Shown here one piece after another: positions 46,212-59,590 of a DNA stretch of 64,000 nt. Both the position numbers and the translations under genes were made by a program. The first letter of the stretch is position 1. The number at the start of each line of letters is the position of its first letter. A model generated the notes under the pieces. The model saw only the letters and a program-made list of their open reading frames with translations. It was not told the DNA's origin and did not search any database. Source of the stretch: Leucaena leucocephala (Eukaryota > Streptophyta > Magnoliopsida > Fabales > Fabaceae); assembly GCA_037074615.1 (NCBI GenBank), contig CM073538.1:19028568-19092567 (forward strand), given 5' to 3'.

Positions 46212-49200
46212 AAGAACATGGAATGATGATTAGTATATTATTTAGAAATCACTTTTAAATTTAAGTGCATTTGTTTAGTATATTATTAAGAAATCAGGGA
46301 ATGAATTTTTTGTTTTATCCAAAAAAATGAAATAATCATTTTAACTCTCGTAAAACCAAAAATAGAAAGTAAATATTGATTCATGGAAGATACATATATC
46401 CATGCATCAATTCATACAAAGCTTGGATCATAATTACACAGCCAAAGCTATGTAATGGGTTATCTAATTTGTAGCTTGAATTATAATTATGGATAATCTT
46501 AATGGGTAGATTAAACTAAAACGTACTAGTATTAATAATTGTGTGTGGCTACATTACATATTGTTTTATTTTGATTTTTTTTTTCTTTGGGTAAAAGTAG
46601 CATATAATATTGGAATAATTTTATTATCATACCTCTGACCAGTGGGTTAATATTAATGAATATTCAAATTAATTATCAAACTATAATTATTAATATTAAA
46701 TAAATATATTGTAATACTTTTCCCATCATACTTAACATGTTTTTTTAATCTCATTATGCTTTAAAAAAATATTCTTAATTTAACCTGTAAATTTATCATT
46801 CACATGTCACATGAACCTTTAAATTTACAGCTAGTATGGTAATTATTGTATATAAAAAGATCTAAACCAATATATAAAAATATCAATATATATTAAAAAT
46901 ATAATTTTATGGGGAATTACCATGATATCTCAAATAAAAGAATTAATTACCAAAAAACCTCAATCATGATTGGTGAATAAGTTCTAGTATAAGAATTGAT
47001 AAAAAAATTATATTATTTAAAAAAAATTTGATGATTAAATCACTTCTTTATCATCTCATATAGTAATTCCCTCTAATTTATATTATTATTATTATTATTT
47101 AGTGGCTTTTTATACTTTTTTATTAATATAGTTATATACTTTATTCAATATTTACAACTCATATTCTAATATTCACAGCTAAGTTATGTGCTGATGGAAT
47201 AAATATATTTTTGTCTATTAATTTTTAAGACTTATATGTCATTTTGTAAATTTGAGGACCTGCTTATCATTATTTTTTTTATAAAAACCTATATTTCATT
47301 TTCCTATGTTCTATTACATATATTACATGGACACATGTAGAGATGCAAATCTTTATTTTGCAAGCACAGGCTGGAGTTGAACGGCATTTTTTGTTGTAGT
47401 CGAAACGAAAAGGCGATATTGAGTTGACTTTTTTTATCTAATTTCTTACACCGTTGATAGTTGTCAACAAATTGAACCGTACTGTTATGTCCACGTGCAA
47501 CTCATGAACCCATCATCTAAGAATATTTGAACAAGTTATGGTAAAGGTGCGCATAACACTGCAAATTAATTTTAGAAAAATAATTAATATTTTAAAATAT
47601 TTAATATATAATTAATATATTAAATTAATTTTAAATATACGATTAACACTCTAAAGAATTACCTTTTCACTGATAAAAATATAATTTTTTATTCGCTCCA
47701 TATATCATAAATTTTTTATTTTAACACATTATTATTTAAAAAGTTATATGTATCATATTATTTTAAAAAGAATATTAAATAAACTCTAAAATTGATATTA
47801 TATAGAATTTATTTGTGAAGATTGAGAAATTTTATAATTTATTTAATACAATTTATTGAAACAATATTACATATGTTACTTTTTAAAAAATAATATGTTA
47901 AAATAAAATATTATTTTTTAAAAAATAATATGTTAAAATAAAAAATTTATATGATATATTTCAAATAAAGTTTGTGCTTTTGTTAACTAAAAGGTAAAAT
48001 TATAATAATATAAATATTTTAAGGTATTAATTATATCTCTAAAATTAATTTAAAATACTGATTATACCTTTAGATATTTTATAATACTAATTATACTTAT
48101 AAAATTATTTTTAAAATTAATTTAAAGTGTTGATCATTACCCAATAAGTTAATATATGTCACCTATAATATACTGCTACCAAATTTCAGTTTAAAATGAA
48201 ATAGTACGTAGCATATCCACATATAAATTATAGTAGTATTACTTTTATAATAGAATGGAAGATTAATATGTAAGTGACTATAATTTCTTCTTATTTTTAA
48301 TTTGGTAATTGTATTTTTTTTATATTGAAAAAAATAAAAAATAATACCAATAACTGATGACGTGATTCTTACTCAATATATACCTGTATTAATATTTCAC
48401 ATGGATCTTTTTAAATAAAATTAAAATTAATTAGTTTAAATTATAGATAAAAATATCAAAATATCCTTCATCATAAGGTATATAATTGTCACTATAAATA
48501 AGAACTAGAACTCCAACCAAAATAGTGAAAAAGTCTAAAATATAGTAGTATATGTTTATATTTATATTAAATTCTATTTAAACTTTTTAAATTGAAAAAT
48601 TGTATATTTAATTCTTTAAATTTACTCAATTTCATTAAAAAAATATCAACTCAATAAAATTTAAAATGATAATTAAATAATTAAACACTTTAAAATTATA
48701 TTTATATTTTAATCTTATTTATGTAATATTTGTATCTTAATTTTATAGTTAGAATTTAATTCCACAATCTTTATATTAAATTTATTGAGTCAGATTTTTT
48801 TATTAATAAAATTAATATTATTAAATTTTAAAAACTAAAAATATATTTTTTAAATTTAAGAAACTAAAATAAAATTTGATTGAAATAAAAAATATTTTGC
48901 TATTTTAAAAATTAACTAAAATTATAAGCGCCCATGAATTATTTTTTCTTAATAAAATTTATTTGTAGTCGAATCAAAGGGGTATATATAAGATATTACT
49001 TGGGCTGTGCTACGCATTAATCGGCTTCAACGTAGCAACGAGTAAGTTGATGTATTATATTATTCTCACCTGTTTTTAATATAAAATTAATTTAATTTTT
49101 TTAAAAGATTAAAAAATTAAATAAATAATTTAATTATAGCATATATTAAGTATTATTAAATTATATATTATTTTATAAGTCAGATTTAAAGAAAAAGATA

Positions 49201-49674
49201 AATATAAATAATTTAAAGTAATGTATTTAGTTTTTTTTTTTTAATTTTTTAAAAGTCAATTGAAAGATAGTTAATAATATTAATTAATAATTAATAATCA
49301 TATTAATGTGAAGAGTGTAGTGAGATCTGTCAAAGTCCATGGTGGGAGGGGGCTCAAGCATTACAATTACTCGAAAGCGTCTATTCAACAGACAAATCTG
49401 CACAGGGACGGGTGAGGTGCCTCTTTAGTTTGGTGAGTGTCTGAGTGACATTCCAATACTTTCCCACTAATCATTTCTTAATTAATTAACGCAACCCAAG
49501 TAATTTATAATTACTCAATTAGTCATGCCCCATCTTCTTAGCAATGCTGGACCCTTCTCTTAAAATCCTATAATATTATGTATTATTATCCTCTAATTCT
49601 AAATATAACAGTAGACTAAAAAGTTAATTTTAGCTTTAAATATTAAATCTCAATCCTATTAATTGATTAAAAAA
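46212..49674. other. Gene desert, very AT-rich
   Basis: No coding signal. It contains a short tandem duplication at about 47880-47945 (TAAAAAATAATATGTTAAAA twice). A GC-richer patch at 47330-47530 and another at 49320-49450 could be remnants of genes or elements that I cannot identify. Confidence 0.4.
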
Positions 49675-49995
49675 TTAATTTTTTTTATTATAAAATTTTT
49701 AAAAAGAGATTGAGTTTATCTATGACCTAAAAGTAAGGCAAAATTTTCTTTATTTTTAGATAATATTGTTTTTTTGGGTTGTCTATCCGATTCATTAAGA
49801 CTTTATTTCGACTATATCTGAATCTGACCCGCGTCGCGCGTTTGTCTATAGTAAGTGAGTCTCCCAACGGAGATTTTCTACATGTGTTAATACTCGAACT
49901 CAAATTTTTTTTTAATGATATTAAACCACTTACTACTCAGATTAACTCCTGTTAATATTTTTAGATAATATTAATGTTAAAAATGATTGCTTAAG
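49675..49995 (-). mobile_element. SINE, family B, copy 2, split by a family A SINE
   Basis: The left part (ATTATAAAATTTTTAAAAAG to AAAATTTTC, up to 49767) and the right part (from 49973, TTAATGTT) align with the family B copy at 25295-25509 when the family A insert is removed. This makes it older than the family A insertion. Its outer right limit is uncertain. Confidence 0.5.
49768..49955 (-). mobile_element. SINE, family A, copy 3 (best preserved)
   Basis: A 188-bp insert with an exact 17-bp target duplication TATTTTTAGATAATATT (49751-49767 and 49956-49972). Read on the minus strand it starts AACAGGAGTTAATCTGAG. It has a box-A-like TAGTAAGTGG and a box-B-like GAGTTCGAGTATT about 35 bases later, then a body with CGCGCGACGCGGGTCAGATT, and ends in a short A-run. 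This is the layout of a tRNA-derived SINE. Confidence 0.8.
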
Positions 49996-51318
49996 TTACT
50001 GTATAGAGATGTAATGGGTATTTCAGGCCCATACTGATTAAAGTTGATTGATGAATTGGGCTTAAACCCTGTATTTTTTTAAATATTAATTTATTTTATT
50101 TTTTAAATTTATAATTTATTTTTGATAAAATCTCTATTAATTATGAATAATAAGAGGGTTTTTATGAAGGGATAACTACGATACACATGATTAAAATATC
50201 TCATTTTACTCATATAACATAATATAAAAATTAGTTTCCTAACAAAATTCCCTAAATATTAAAGACAAGATTTACCTTTTCGGATAAAACAAGACATTGA
50301 TTTATCCCATATTGTACACGAAAATTAATTTTAATTTTTGTAGTTTTATTTTCATTGAACGTATTTACAATATTTTTTGGAAAAAAATATTTACAAGATA
50401 AAAATAATAATTAATTATGTCAATAATTAAAAAAGTATTTTAAAAATAGATTTTTTTCTCTAAATTTATTATCTAAAAATAACTAATTTAACTTAGATTT
50501 TTAACTGAGACCAATTGTTATTTAATTATGTAAAATATATCTTAAATTATAGATAAATATTTTTAGTAGGTTACATATAGTCAAGCAAGAGTTATATTAT
50601 TAAAAAAAGGTCTCATTTAAGTATTTAAATAAATTTAAGGTAAATTTTAATAATAAATATTATTTTTTTATTTTTAATATAAAATATATTTAATTAATTT
50701 TATTAGATTAACAAAATTAATTTATATAATATAATTTTTCTAAAATAGTTTAATTATTTTTTTAATTTTTTCTCTATTCTTACTTAATTATTATTAAAAA
50801 ATATTAATAAAAATAATTTAAAAAATTGATAAATATAAAAATTAATTTTATATCTAAAATGAAAATTAATTTTTTAATTAAATCATGCGAAAAGTATAAT
50901 GCTAAAATCTTTGTAGCAAATTTCAAAAAAGGAATTAATATTATGAAATGAATATTTCTTAAAATTATCGTAACCGTCAGATGTGGTGTTGAGAAACCTG
51001 GACCCATGAGTTCCATCCTAGGCCCACGCTCTAACGAGAGCGCGTGATCATCTGGGGATATCATTTCCTTCCCCTATGAGATTGATTATCTCGATTCTCT
51101 ATTTGACGCTAATGTTCCATCTCGCCTTGCTTTCTGCCTCATTTCTCTTCTTCCTGCTTCCCTAAGCACTCTCTTTGCCAACTTCTCTTCTTCGCATGCT
51201 CTCGTCGCTCCGGCTCCATTATCGGAGCCCCAGCTCAATATAGAACCCGTAATAATTTGCGTTATTATTTTTTTCTTTCTCCACTTTTCTGCGCTTTCAG
51301 ATCTTGAATTCAGCAAAA
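49996..51318. other. Upstream region of eIF4B
   Basis: AT-rich until about 50930, then less so. The 51060-51318 part is pyrimidine-rich and GC-richer and probably contains the promoter and 5' leader. No other gene was recognised. Confidence 0.45.
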
Positions 51319-54300
51319 ATGTCTAAACCATGGGGTGGTGCCGGAGCTTGGGCCGCCGAGGCCGAGCGCGCTGAGGCTGAAGAGCGGGAGCAAGCGGCAG
51401 CTGCCGCCGCTTCGGGATCCCAGAACTTCCCCAGCTTGAGGGAGGCTGTGAATACGAAGCCCAAGAAGAAGAAAATGTCTGTGGCGGAGTTTAATAGGAT
51501 TTCCACTGCCGGCGGAGGTGGCATCGCCACCGAGTATAAGGGTCTGACGCCAGATGAGATGCTTCGGCTCCCTACGGGCCCGAAGGATCGATCTGCGGAT
51601 GAAATGCCGTATAGTCGTGGGTTATACTCTTACGGGCGTTCTGGTCCGCTGCAAGGACGCATGAGAGACCGTGACGACAATGATGGCTCTTGGGGTGGAG
51701 GAAGAAGATCCTATGGAGGATTTGATGAAGAACGTAGGGGTCCCTCTTCTAGGGTTTCAGATTATGATCAGCCATCCAGGGCAGACGAGAGTATTAATTG
51801 GAACGCAGTTAAAAAATCTCTTCCATCGTTCGATTCAGGTCGGCAAAATCGCTATGGTTCGCTTGGTTGTGGTTCCAGGGCCGATGAGAAGGATAACTGG
51901 TTAGTTGGTAAAAAGCCTTTTCCCGCTAGATCTCCCGCATTTGTTTCTGTGTTTCGCGATTCGGGTGTGGAGCCTGACCGATGGACAAGAGGAACACCGC
52001 GCGATAACGAGCGGGAGCGTCCCAGATTGGTATTGGATCCGCCAAAAGGTAATGCCCCTGTTAATGAACCGGTCAAGACAAATAAGGCGAGTCCATTTGG
52101 CGCAGCTAGGCCCAGGGAAGAAGTTTTGGCTGAGAAGGGTGTGGATTGGAAGAAGGTGGACTCTGAAATTGAAGCTAAGAAGACCAGTAGGCCTTCAAGT
52201 TCGCACTCTATCAGGCCATCCAGTGCTCAATCCAGTCGTTCTGAGGATACAGGGTCGCAGGAGACAGAAACCATTGTAAAGCCCAGACCAAAGGTGAATC
52301 CATTTGGGGATGCAAAACCCCGAGAAGTATTGCTGGAGGAGCGAGGTAAAGATTGGCGGAAGATTGATCTAGAATTGGAACATCGCGGTGTTGACAGGTC
52401 TGTATTGCATTATGTTTTTATGACTTAACGATTAATGATGATATTCAATAATAGCATTCGGATGATATGCTGTAACAATCAATGGTTTTCCTTTTTTTAC
52501 TTGGAGGTGCTATCTTAATTTTGCAGTGGTTTTATAGTAAATATGCTTCTACTATGATATTGAGGTTTGGCAATGTTTTAATCATTATAAATTTTGGTAG
52601 GATGTTTCTCAGTTTCTCATTTACTAGAAAATATCTTTTTAATGTTGTGCTTGGTATCCAGTTGCTTTTTACTTGGTTTTTAGACTTTTTTTTTCTGGTG
52701 GATCTGGTTATCCCTTGTTACGGCTACCTTACTAATTGTTTATGTAATCCCTGAAAAGCTGCAAAGATCTATCCCCATTTTAACGTTTTAGTGAACATGA
52801 GTTCATTTCATTTTAACGTGTGTTGTGGTGGATGAATTGGTCTGGTGATTCTGTGGAAGCATACTTTGTGTCACGCACAACCCAAGAGGAAAATAAATGG
52901 AAAAATTCTATGCTTAAAGAGTATGCGTGGTGGAGAATCCTGGTCCCTTTTCTTTTGTACATATCTCTATGTTGACAAAAGATATGGGATATAGCCTAAA
53001 AAGTTACATTCAGAGGTGCTGCAAAATATAAATGTAATGAAATATAGCCATAGTAGGATTTGTAGACGATTCTACACTTCTGCGCCCACTAACCCAGCAG
53101 ATTAGCTTTCAGTTTATATCATAAGATGGTTTCTTATAATAATACTTGATCGATAAATGGCTGGTGATAGATTAATGGGAACTGGGAAAGCTTTTTCTGT
53201 ACATGTCTAGAACTTAGGGTGAATGGGCATGATGGAATTTGCTTTTGAGTGACTTATTATTTTAATCTTAAATTAGTGAAGTTAGGATTCAGATGAGTTT
53301 CAGATGACTTATTATTTTGAGTGACTTATATTAAAGTTAGGATTCAGATGAGTTTCGCCTTCTATGGTTCACAGGATTTGGACAGAAAAGTAAGGAATAA
53401 CATTGTGGCAGTGAACTGTTGTCGTGATTTGGACCATTGTTTGGAGAGCAAATGTTCATATCATCAGGGGTGTGATTCATTGTCTTTAATTCCTCATGGG
53501 GTTAAAACAACTATTATATTATCTCTCTGGAGTTTGGCATTACGATTTTATTTTATGGATTCACTTTATTAGATATCCAGATAGATTGGGCAGCTTTGCT
53601 GCATGATTAGTTTCTATCTTCTATTCTTTTCTGTTCTTGTTTTAATTCTGGTACTCTATATCAGGTCATTACTTCGTCCTCCTCCATTGTACTTTTTCTT
53701 CTCTAATAAAATTTCTTTTTTTTGTCTAAAAAACTAGAACCACTTTTCTCATGTAACCAAATCATTGTAGAGTTTTGGTCTAGTGTTTTATCTATAACTT
53801 TTACCTTTTTAATTTTATATAAGTGGCTGTGAATTAAATAGACTGTTCAAGTCTGCCCCATCATACTAATAATTTAACAGTATTATGTGTTTATATGTAG
53901 CTAGAGTCTATAGACGGTACATGGTAGCTCTGAAGTTGATAAAATTACATTATAAAACAATTATACAGGCTTACAGAGTGATATTACCAGTTCGCCATTA
54001 CGTTACAATTATTTGTTGTATATCATGATCATCAAATGCTACATTAATTGAACATCAATGATTATGATTCTATTATCAAATAGTTTGTGGCTCTTATTAT
54101 GCATACACACTTATTGTTGGTTCAAATCTACGCAACATGTCAAGCAAAATATCTACATGATGGGAGGTCTCGATTTAATGGTAGCTACTTTTGAAGTAAA
54201 TACTTTAAACAAAGGTGTAAAATTGATTTAATTTTGCTCAAGTGATATCTTTTATTTTTGACTTAATGAAATTGAATCCACTAGAAAAAGTTAACATCTA

Positions 54301-56553
54301 TCATCAAGACATAAAATACATCAAGCTGTACACTCTCTTTGCATGTCGAGTAAATATGTCTGTGAGAACTAACCATGTACTGAGAACAAAAAGAATCTGT
54401 CTAAATAATTCTATGCCATAAAGCAGTTAGAGGGGAAGATATGCCCCTGAAGATGTTTGCATTTCTCCAGCTTTACAAGCCACAGAATACCATAAACTGT
54501 GCACTGCTAGAGTTTTTTCCCCTTTTCCCGTGTCCCCCCATAAACTGTGCACTGCTAGAGTTTTTTCTCCTTTTCCCGTGCCCCCCTTGTTACCAAACCT
54601 TGTTAAAATGAATAAGGGTAAACTATGTTATAATTTTTTTTTCCGTTGCATCAACTCTACAAGGGGAAGAAAGAAGCAAGTGATGCGGTATCAGAACATT
54701 TGATGAAACCAAAAATTAAGATCTGGTTACGTACAAACATAACAGTAGCCTTAGAGCCTAAGAGTCTTATATCTCATGACAAGTAGGCCAGGAGCAAATT
54801 CATCATGTCCGAGTTCAGCTAAGATATCTGAAGAATTTAAAGTAGAGTTTAGATGACATTGATTGGTAATGAAACACGTGAAAACATCAACTAGCTTAGG
54901 TGAATAGTGCTGGGTTTTCTGTAAGCAGAAGTGCAATGAAAGAAAAATATAGTACCATAAGAATAAATAAATGTTCAGTGTCATCTGTCCCATTATACTT
55001 AATGGTTGGACGTACTGGGATAATAAAAGGAGTAATGCATACATGTTAGGGTATCTGATGCAAATTTTAGGTTCAATATGGTATGAAAGCAGCTATAGGA
55101 TACCAAATGAACAAATTTGTTCAGAGTAGAGATAACTTCAGCTGAAGATTTGGAATAATTGATTGCAGAAACATTTAGATTGGCTGAAAGTGGAAAATTT
55201 CAAGCAACATCAACATTAATGAGGATAATCAATAATGATAAAAGATTGTTGAGGTTCAATTTTTAGACAGTTTTGACTGATGAAAGGGTATTATCTGTTG
55301 GATTGTTGTAGCAGTCCTGATCTCCCTCTGAAATGGCATTACAAAATAGATACAGCAGAGAAGAAATATAGAGGAAAATGAGACCGATAGCACTTTTGAG
55401 GGGACTCCCTTCCACAAATATGTGGAAAATTCTCTTGGCTCCCTTTCTTCCCGCTCTTCCAATGAACTTCCTCTGGAACCTCTATAAGCTTCTGCATTTC
55501 TCTTGGCTTAAATCTTTGCCTCATGTACCTTTGTACAGTTCATACTAACTGTGGTGGATCTATCAGGGTGCAAACATTTTGAAAGGATATATACCATCCA
55601 ATTAATGTAGTTTTGCATTAATCAAGACTTGTAATACATTTAAACATGTCTATCACTTTTGACGCATTCCAACAAGCTTGATGCGTATGTCTAATATTGC
55701 ACAACAATTTGTGTTTACTTAATCTCATGCCTTGTTTCTTATTTGCTGATCATTTGCGTATATGCTCATGTTGGCATCTGGATTCCTGACAAAATTGACA
55801 TTTCAGGCCAGAAACTATGGAGGAAAAGTTATTGAAAGAAGAAATTGATAATTTGAAGGAGCTTGAGAAAGATTTAACATTAAATTCAAGGAAGGAATCT
55901 GTGGAAGAGGATGGAGAAGACCAAAGTAGCCTACAAGAAACTTTACTTCAGAAGGAAAGGGAGTTGGAGACTCTTATTCGTGATTTGGATGACAAAGTTC
56001 GTTTTGGGCAAAAAGCTATTGAAAGGCCTGGCTCTGGAGTAGGAAGGCCTGGTTCTGGAGCAGGAAGGCCAGGTTCTGGAGCGGGAAGGGCTGCTGGTTT
56101 TCCTGATAGGCCACATTCTCAGTCTGGCTCATTTGAGGATTCTAGGAGTGTGGACTTCACAGACAGACCTCCATCCCGAGGCACAGGAGATGTGTGGACA
56201 CGGCCTGATGACAGAAGACCATTTCAAGGTGCCAGGGACAGAGGGTTTCCAAATAGCAGGGTCTTGGATAGGTGAGCATATGCGGTTATATTCCTGTCTT
56301 TTTCCTATTGGCTATTGCCACTCCTGGCAAGAAGTTTGTTTTACCAAGAAAATGGCTTCATACATCTAGTAGTCCATAGACCCTTTGATAGACTGGTTTA
56401 TATGTTGAGATCTAAAATGTGCGCATATAGTTGACAATTCTTCGCATATATGATTCGGAACTTCTGTAAATTTACTTGTTGGCCTTCAGAATTATTGTTA
56501 CAAGGCTGACAGTTGTGCTGTCTTACAGGTCAAGATCGAGAGAGAGATGGTGA
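51319..56553 (+). CDS. EIF4B: Plant translation initiation factor eIF4B
   Basis: eIF4B binds RNA and helps the eIF4A/eIF4F helicase unwind leaders during ribosome recruitment. Three exons: 51319-52397, 55807-56271 and 56529-56553, all in frame, 522 residues. Plant-type features: N-terminal M-S-K-P-W-G-G-A-G-A-W-A-A-E-A-E; K-P-K-K-K-K-M-S-V-A-E-F; Arg/Gly/Asp-rich middle; two copies of the S/N-P-F-G-A/D-A-K/R-P-R-E motif (about residues 258-268 and 330-340), each followed by a K-G/K-D-W-K/R-K segment; an acidic coiled segment (E-E-K-L-L-K-E-E-I-D); G-S-G repeats; and the terminal S-R-S-R-E-R-W. The last exon codes only about eight residues. Relative of At3g26400 and At1g13020. The start follows a 5' leader with CAGCAAAAATGTC, a good plant start context. 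The 3.4-kb first intron is unusually long for this window. Confidence 0.93.
53225..53355. repeat. Short local duplication in the eIF4B intron
   Basis: GAGTGACTTATTATTTT and AAGTTAGGATTCAGATGAGT both appear twice within about 130 bp, showing a small duplication followed by changes. Confidence 0.6.
54491..54585. repeat. Tandem duplication of a 48-bp unit in the eIF4B intron
   Basis: CATAAACTGTGCACTGCTAG and the following TTTTTCCCC...CCCGTG stretch are repeated head to tail with a couple of differences. Confidence 0.85.
56024..56086 (+). repeat. Three 21-bp coding repeats in eIF4B
   Basis: Three in-frame units encode R-P-G-S-G-(V/A)-G. The DNA copies differ at only a few bases, so they are a recent slippage or duplication product. 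The number of units may vary between relatives. Confidence 0.85.
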
Positions 56554-58307
56554 CCAGCGGTTGTGTGGAGTAGGAGTTATCTTCAACTTTTGATGACCAG
56601 AGCCTAATACTATTTTGTCCTCTTATTTGTCTTTTCAGATAGTTTTGTTTCATTTTGCTCCTGGAATTGGAGCGAGAATCATTGGTTACGGGCATAAAGA
56701 ACTTTTGCCTTTGTTAATGGGTACATCCTGAAACAGCGTAAATTTGTTTCCATGTAATTTTTTTGGGTGCCTGGTGGAATGCAGAGAGCCTGTAATTTTA
56801 TTAGTAGTAATTGGTTGAACTTTCATCGAGGATTACGAAACTTCGCAATGCACGTGATAGTGCCCAAAGTCTATCTATACTGTGATGATCATGTATGATG
56901 CCTACTACTACTGTACCTTCCAGTTTGACTAACACTTTTGGCATAGGTTGCAATTCTGCATTTTTGTTTTCTGCCTCTGAAGTGTGAAGTGCCCTGCTAA
57001 TGGTGGTGTTACCAGTAGCGAAAGAACTTTCATGTGTTACCATCTACAGTCAAAGGGATGATGGAATAAAATGTAATCACAACCATGCTTGTAGTCATTG
57101 GCTTATTTATTTTCTTTTGTTTTTGCCTCTTTTTTCTTTCCAGAATTTGGGTAAGGACATGTTCAGTTAATTTGTGCATCATTTGAAATTAGACCTTTTT
57201 AAGCTGTTTGTGTGGAGTGCTACAAGTTATCTTTTCCCACCTTTTTGTATGTAAAAGAAGAGAACAACCTTTTTTAGGGCGCTTATATATATCTACTTGG
57301 TTTTTATATGCTGACGGGTTTTTGGGAGGCAATTAGTTTGAATCTTGAAAATATATGCATAATATATGATTGAACTCTCCTAGAATTAGTACAGAGATGT
57401 TTCTTATTATATAGTGGCCACTAAATGCATGATAAACACGACGTAGAGCTAGGATGCATTTTGCCCCTTGCCATTGTTTTGAGTCATGTTAAGATGATAA
57501 GAATTTAAGGGGTATAGAGAGATTAAGGATTTATAAAAAAGAAAAAGGAAGATAACTGATCTAGGGAAGGTATCCTTACATTTTCACTAATATATAAAAG
57601 AAAAAAATAATTAGTTAATATGATATATATTTTTTAAATATTTTAATTATTTTATTTAATTTTTTTTACTTGATTATGGTTGAGGTAATATTAATAAAAA
57701 TAATTAAAATAAATTAATAAATATAAAAAATAAATTTTATAATTATAATTAAGATTAATTTTTTAATTAGATTTTATATTAAAAAGATTATGTTTTATAT
57801 TAAAAAGAGAAAAGTGCGTTGTTAGATATTTCCACAAAGGTAACAAAATTCATCAAAGCAAGTGTAGCCTGGAGATGAGCACTTACGTACAAAGTATCTA
57901 AATATTATACTCCCATTTCTTCTCCATGTTTTTCCTTATCGGTTCTTTTTGGTAATTAGAGACTTTTTTCAATATACGTTTTTATGATGTATCATGAATA
58001 AGTTGTATTATGAATAATTAATTATATTTATGATTTGTGACTAGGACTTTTGTGTGTAAATTTTATTTTATATGCCTTGATATAAGGAAAGATTTTAAAA
58101 AATATCAATTGACTCTCAAAATTTTAAATCCATTTATTTATTATATTTTCTAAATTATTTACTATTATTGTGAAGCAAATAGCAACATATTTTTATAAGA
58201 ATTTTTTATTTAAAATTTTGAAATTTAAGTAGTATTTTTTTAATAATTTTCCTTGATATATTTGTATTGACATTTTTCATTATTTGTTTCATCTATTCTT
58301 TTTTTGG
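56554..58307. other. 3' flank of eIF4B and intergenic DNA
   Basis: The 56554-57100 part is probably 3' untranslated region. The rest is AT-rich. A block at 57600-57790 resembles 29580-29830 and 50640-50880. No gene seen. Confidence 0.45.
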
Positions 58308-58323
58308 TGATAACTATATGCTT

Positions 58324-58588
58324 TTTTTTTTATAAATAATTTTTTAAAAAGGGGTTAGGCTCACCCATTATTTAAGGGTAAAGTCTCTCTTCCTCTTAGG
58401 CGATACTAATATCGGGCAAGGCAAACTATCTATTACCCTCAAGCGTAAACCTAAGTATCTAGAAGTTATGATACCTCTTTAAGTGTCGTGACTAGAACCA
58501 CAATAAAATAATACTCTTTAAGAATTAAATATATTTTAAATAATTGTATAATTTATCTTTTTATTAACTGAAGCTACTGATGATGGGT
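58324..58588 (-). mobile_element. SINE, family B, copy 3 (longest)
   Basis: A 265-bp insert with the exact 16-bp target duplication TGATAACTATATGCTT (58308-58323 and 58589-58604) and a T-run after the left duplication. Read on the minus strand it has TAGCTTCAGTTAA near its start and GTGGTTCTAGTCACGAC about 85 bases further; these could be decayed box A and box B. It shares AAACTATCTATTACC and GATACTAATATCGG with 25295-25509. Confidence 0.8.
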
Positions 58589-58604
58589 TGATAACTATAT
58601 GCTT

Positions 58605-59590
58605 CATCCTATTGAAGGTTACTTAAAATTAAATTATCTAAAATGGGGGTTGGGCTGAACTAAGGCCCAATCGTGATTGCAACATTGTAATGTAGGACTG
58701 AAATCCATGGAAACGAGTACTTGTCCATCTATGTCCTCTCGTATTTCCTTTTAAATTCTTTTCTTTTCTATTGCATTTACTTTCGGTGATCTAAGAAAAT
58801 TGTGGTAAAGAATCTTGCAACCTACTTTCATTTTGAGTGAGACCGACCTGACTCTAACATGCTTGGAATAGCTACATCGCTCCTTAGAAAGGGTAAATTA
58901 TTAATTTATGGGTTATTTTTGTTGACACATAAAAGTTTAAATAATTTGAATATTTAAACTCATCAAAATTAAGACATATCCCAAGCCTCAAATCCTCACA
59001 TCAACAATAAAATTTAAAATCACAACTTTTTGAATTATTAGCTAATTCTTTAATAATTATACTAGTCTTTGTTAATTATTTATGGTTTACTTAGAAGTGT
59101 TGGAAATTGGGAGGATGCCGTAGTTGTAATTTGTAACTGTTGGTTCCATAGGATAATTATTAATGGTTTTTTAACTTATAAAAGTTTAGACGATTTGAAT
59201 TTTTAGACACACTAAAATCAAGATATACTTTTTAAAGAGAATTTAAATAATATTTATAAATTATCAACTAATAATAATTTTATTACATTGAAAGATGGAT
59301 GTGAAATCACAACTTTATAACTATTATCTCTATTATTTAATACAAAAATTAATTGATCATTTTAAATAAATTAAAAAAATTAATTAATTATAATTAATTT
59401 GAAAGTTAGATAACTAATTTAAATAAATTAATGAATACTACCTGCAATCTTAATTATAAGAATTAATTGACTATTTTAAATATATTAAATTAAATAAATC
59501 AGTTCAATATAACTGATATAATAGCTCATTGACTAATTTTAGTAGATTAAAAAATATATAATATAAATTTATCTTAAGGGTTAGATTTAA
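58605..59590. other. Intergenic AT-rich stretch
   Basis: No gene. Direct repeats of TTTTTAACTTATAAAAGTTTAGACGATTTGAAT-like pieces near 58928-58955 and 59170-59200 hint at an old repeat. From 59442 a Stowaway-like sequence (TACTACCTGCAATCTTAATT) begins. Confidence 0.4.

Noticed and set aside
51297..51530. Ala/Ser-rich minus-strand frame over the eIF4B start
   Set aside because: Antisense to the Ala/Glu-rich N-terminus of eIF4B.
54751..55524. Minus-strand frames in the eIF4B intron
   Set aside because: Short, no family motifs and no plausible splice chain.
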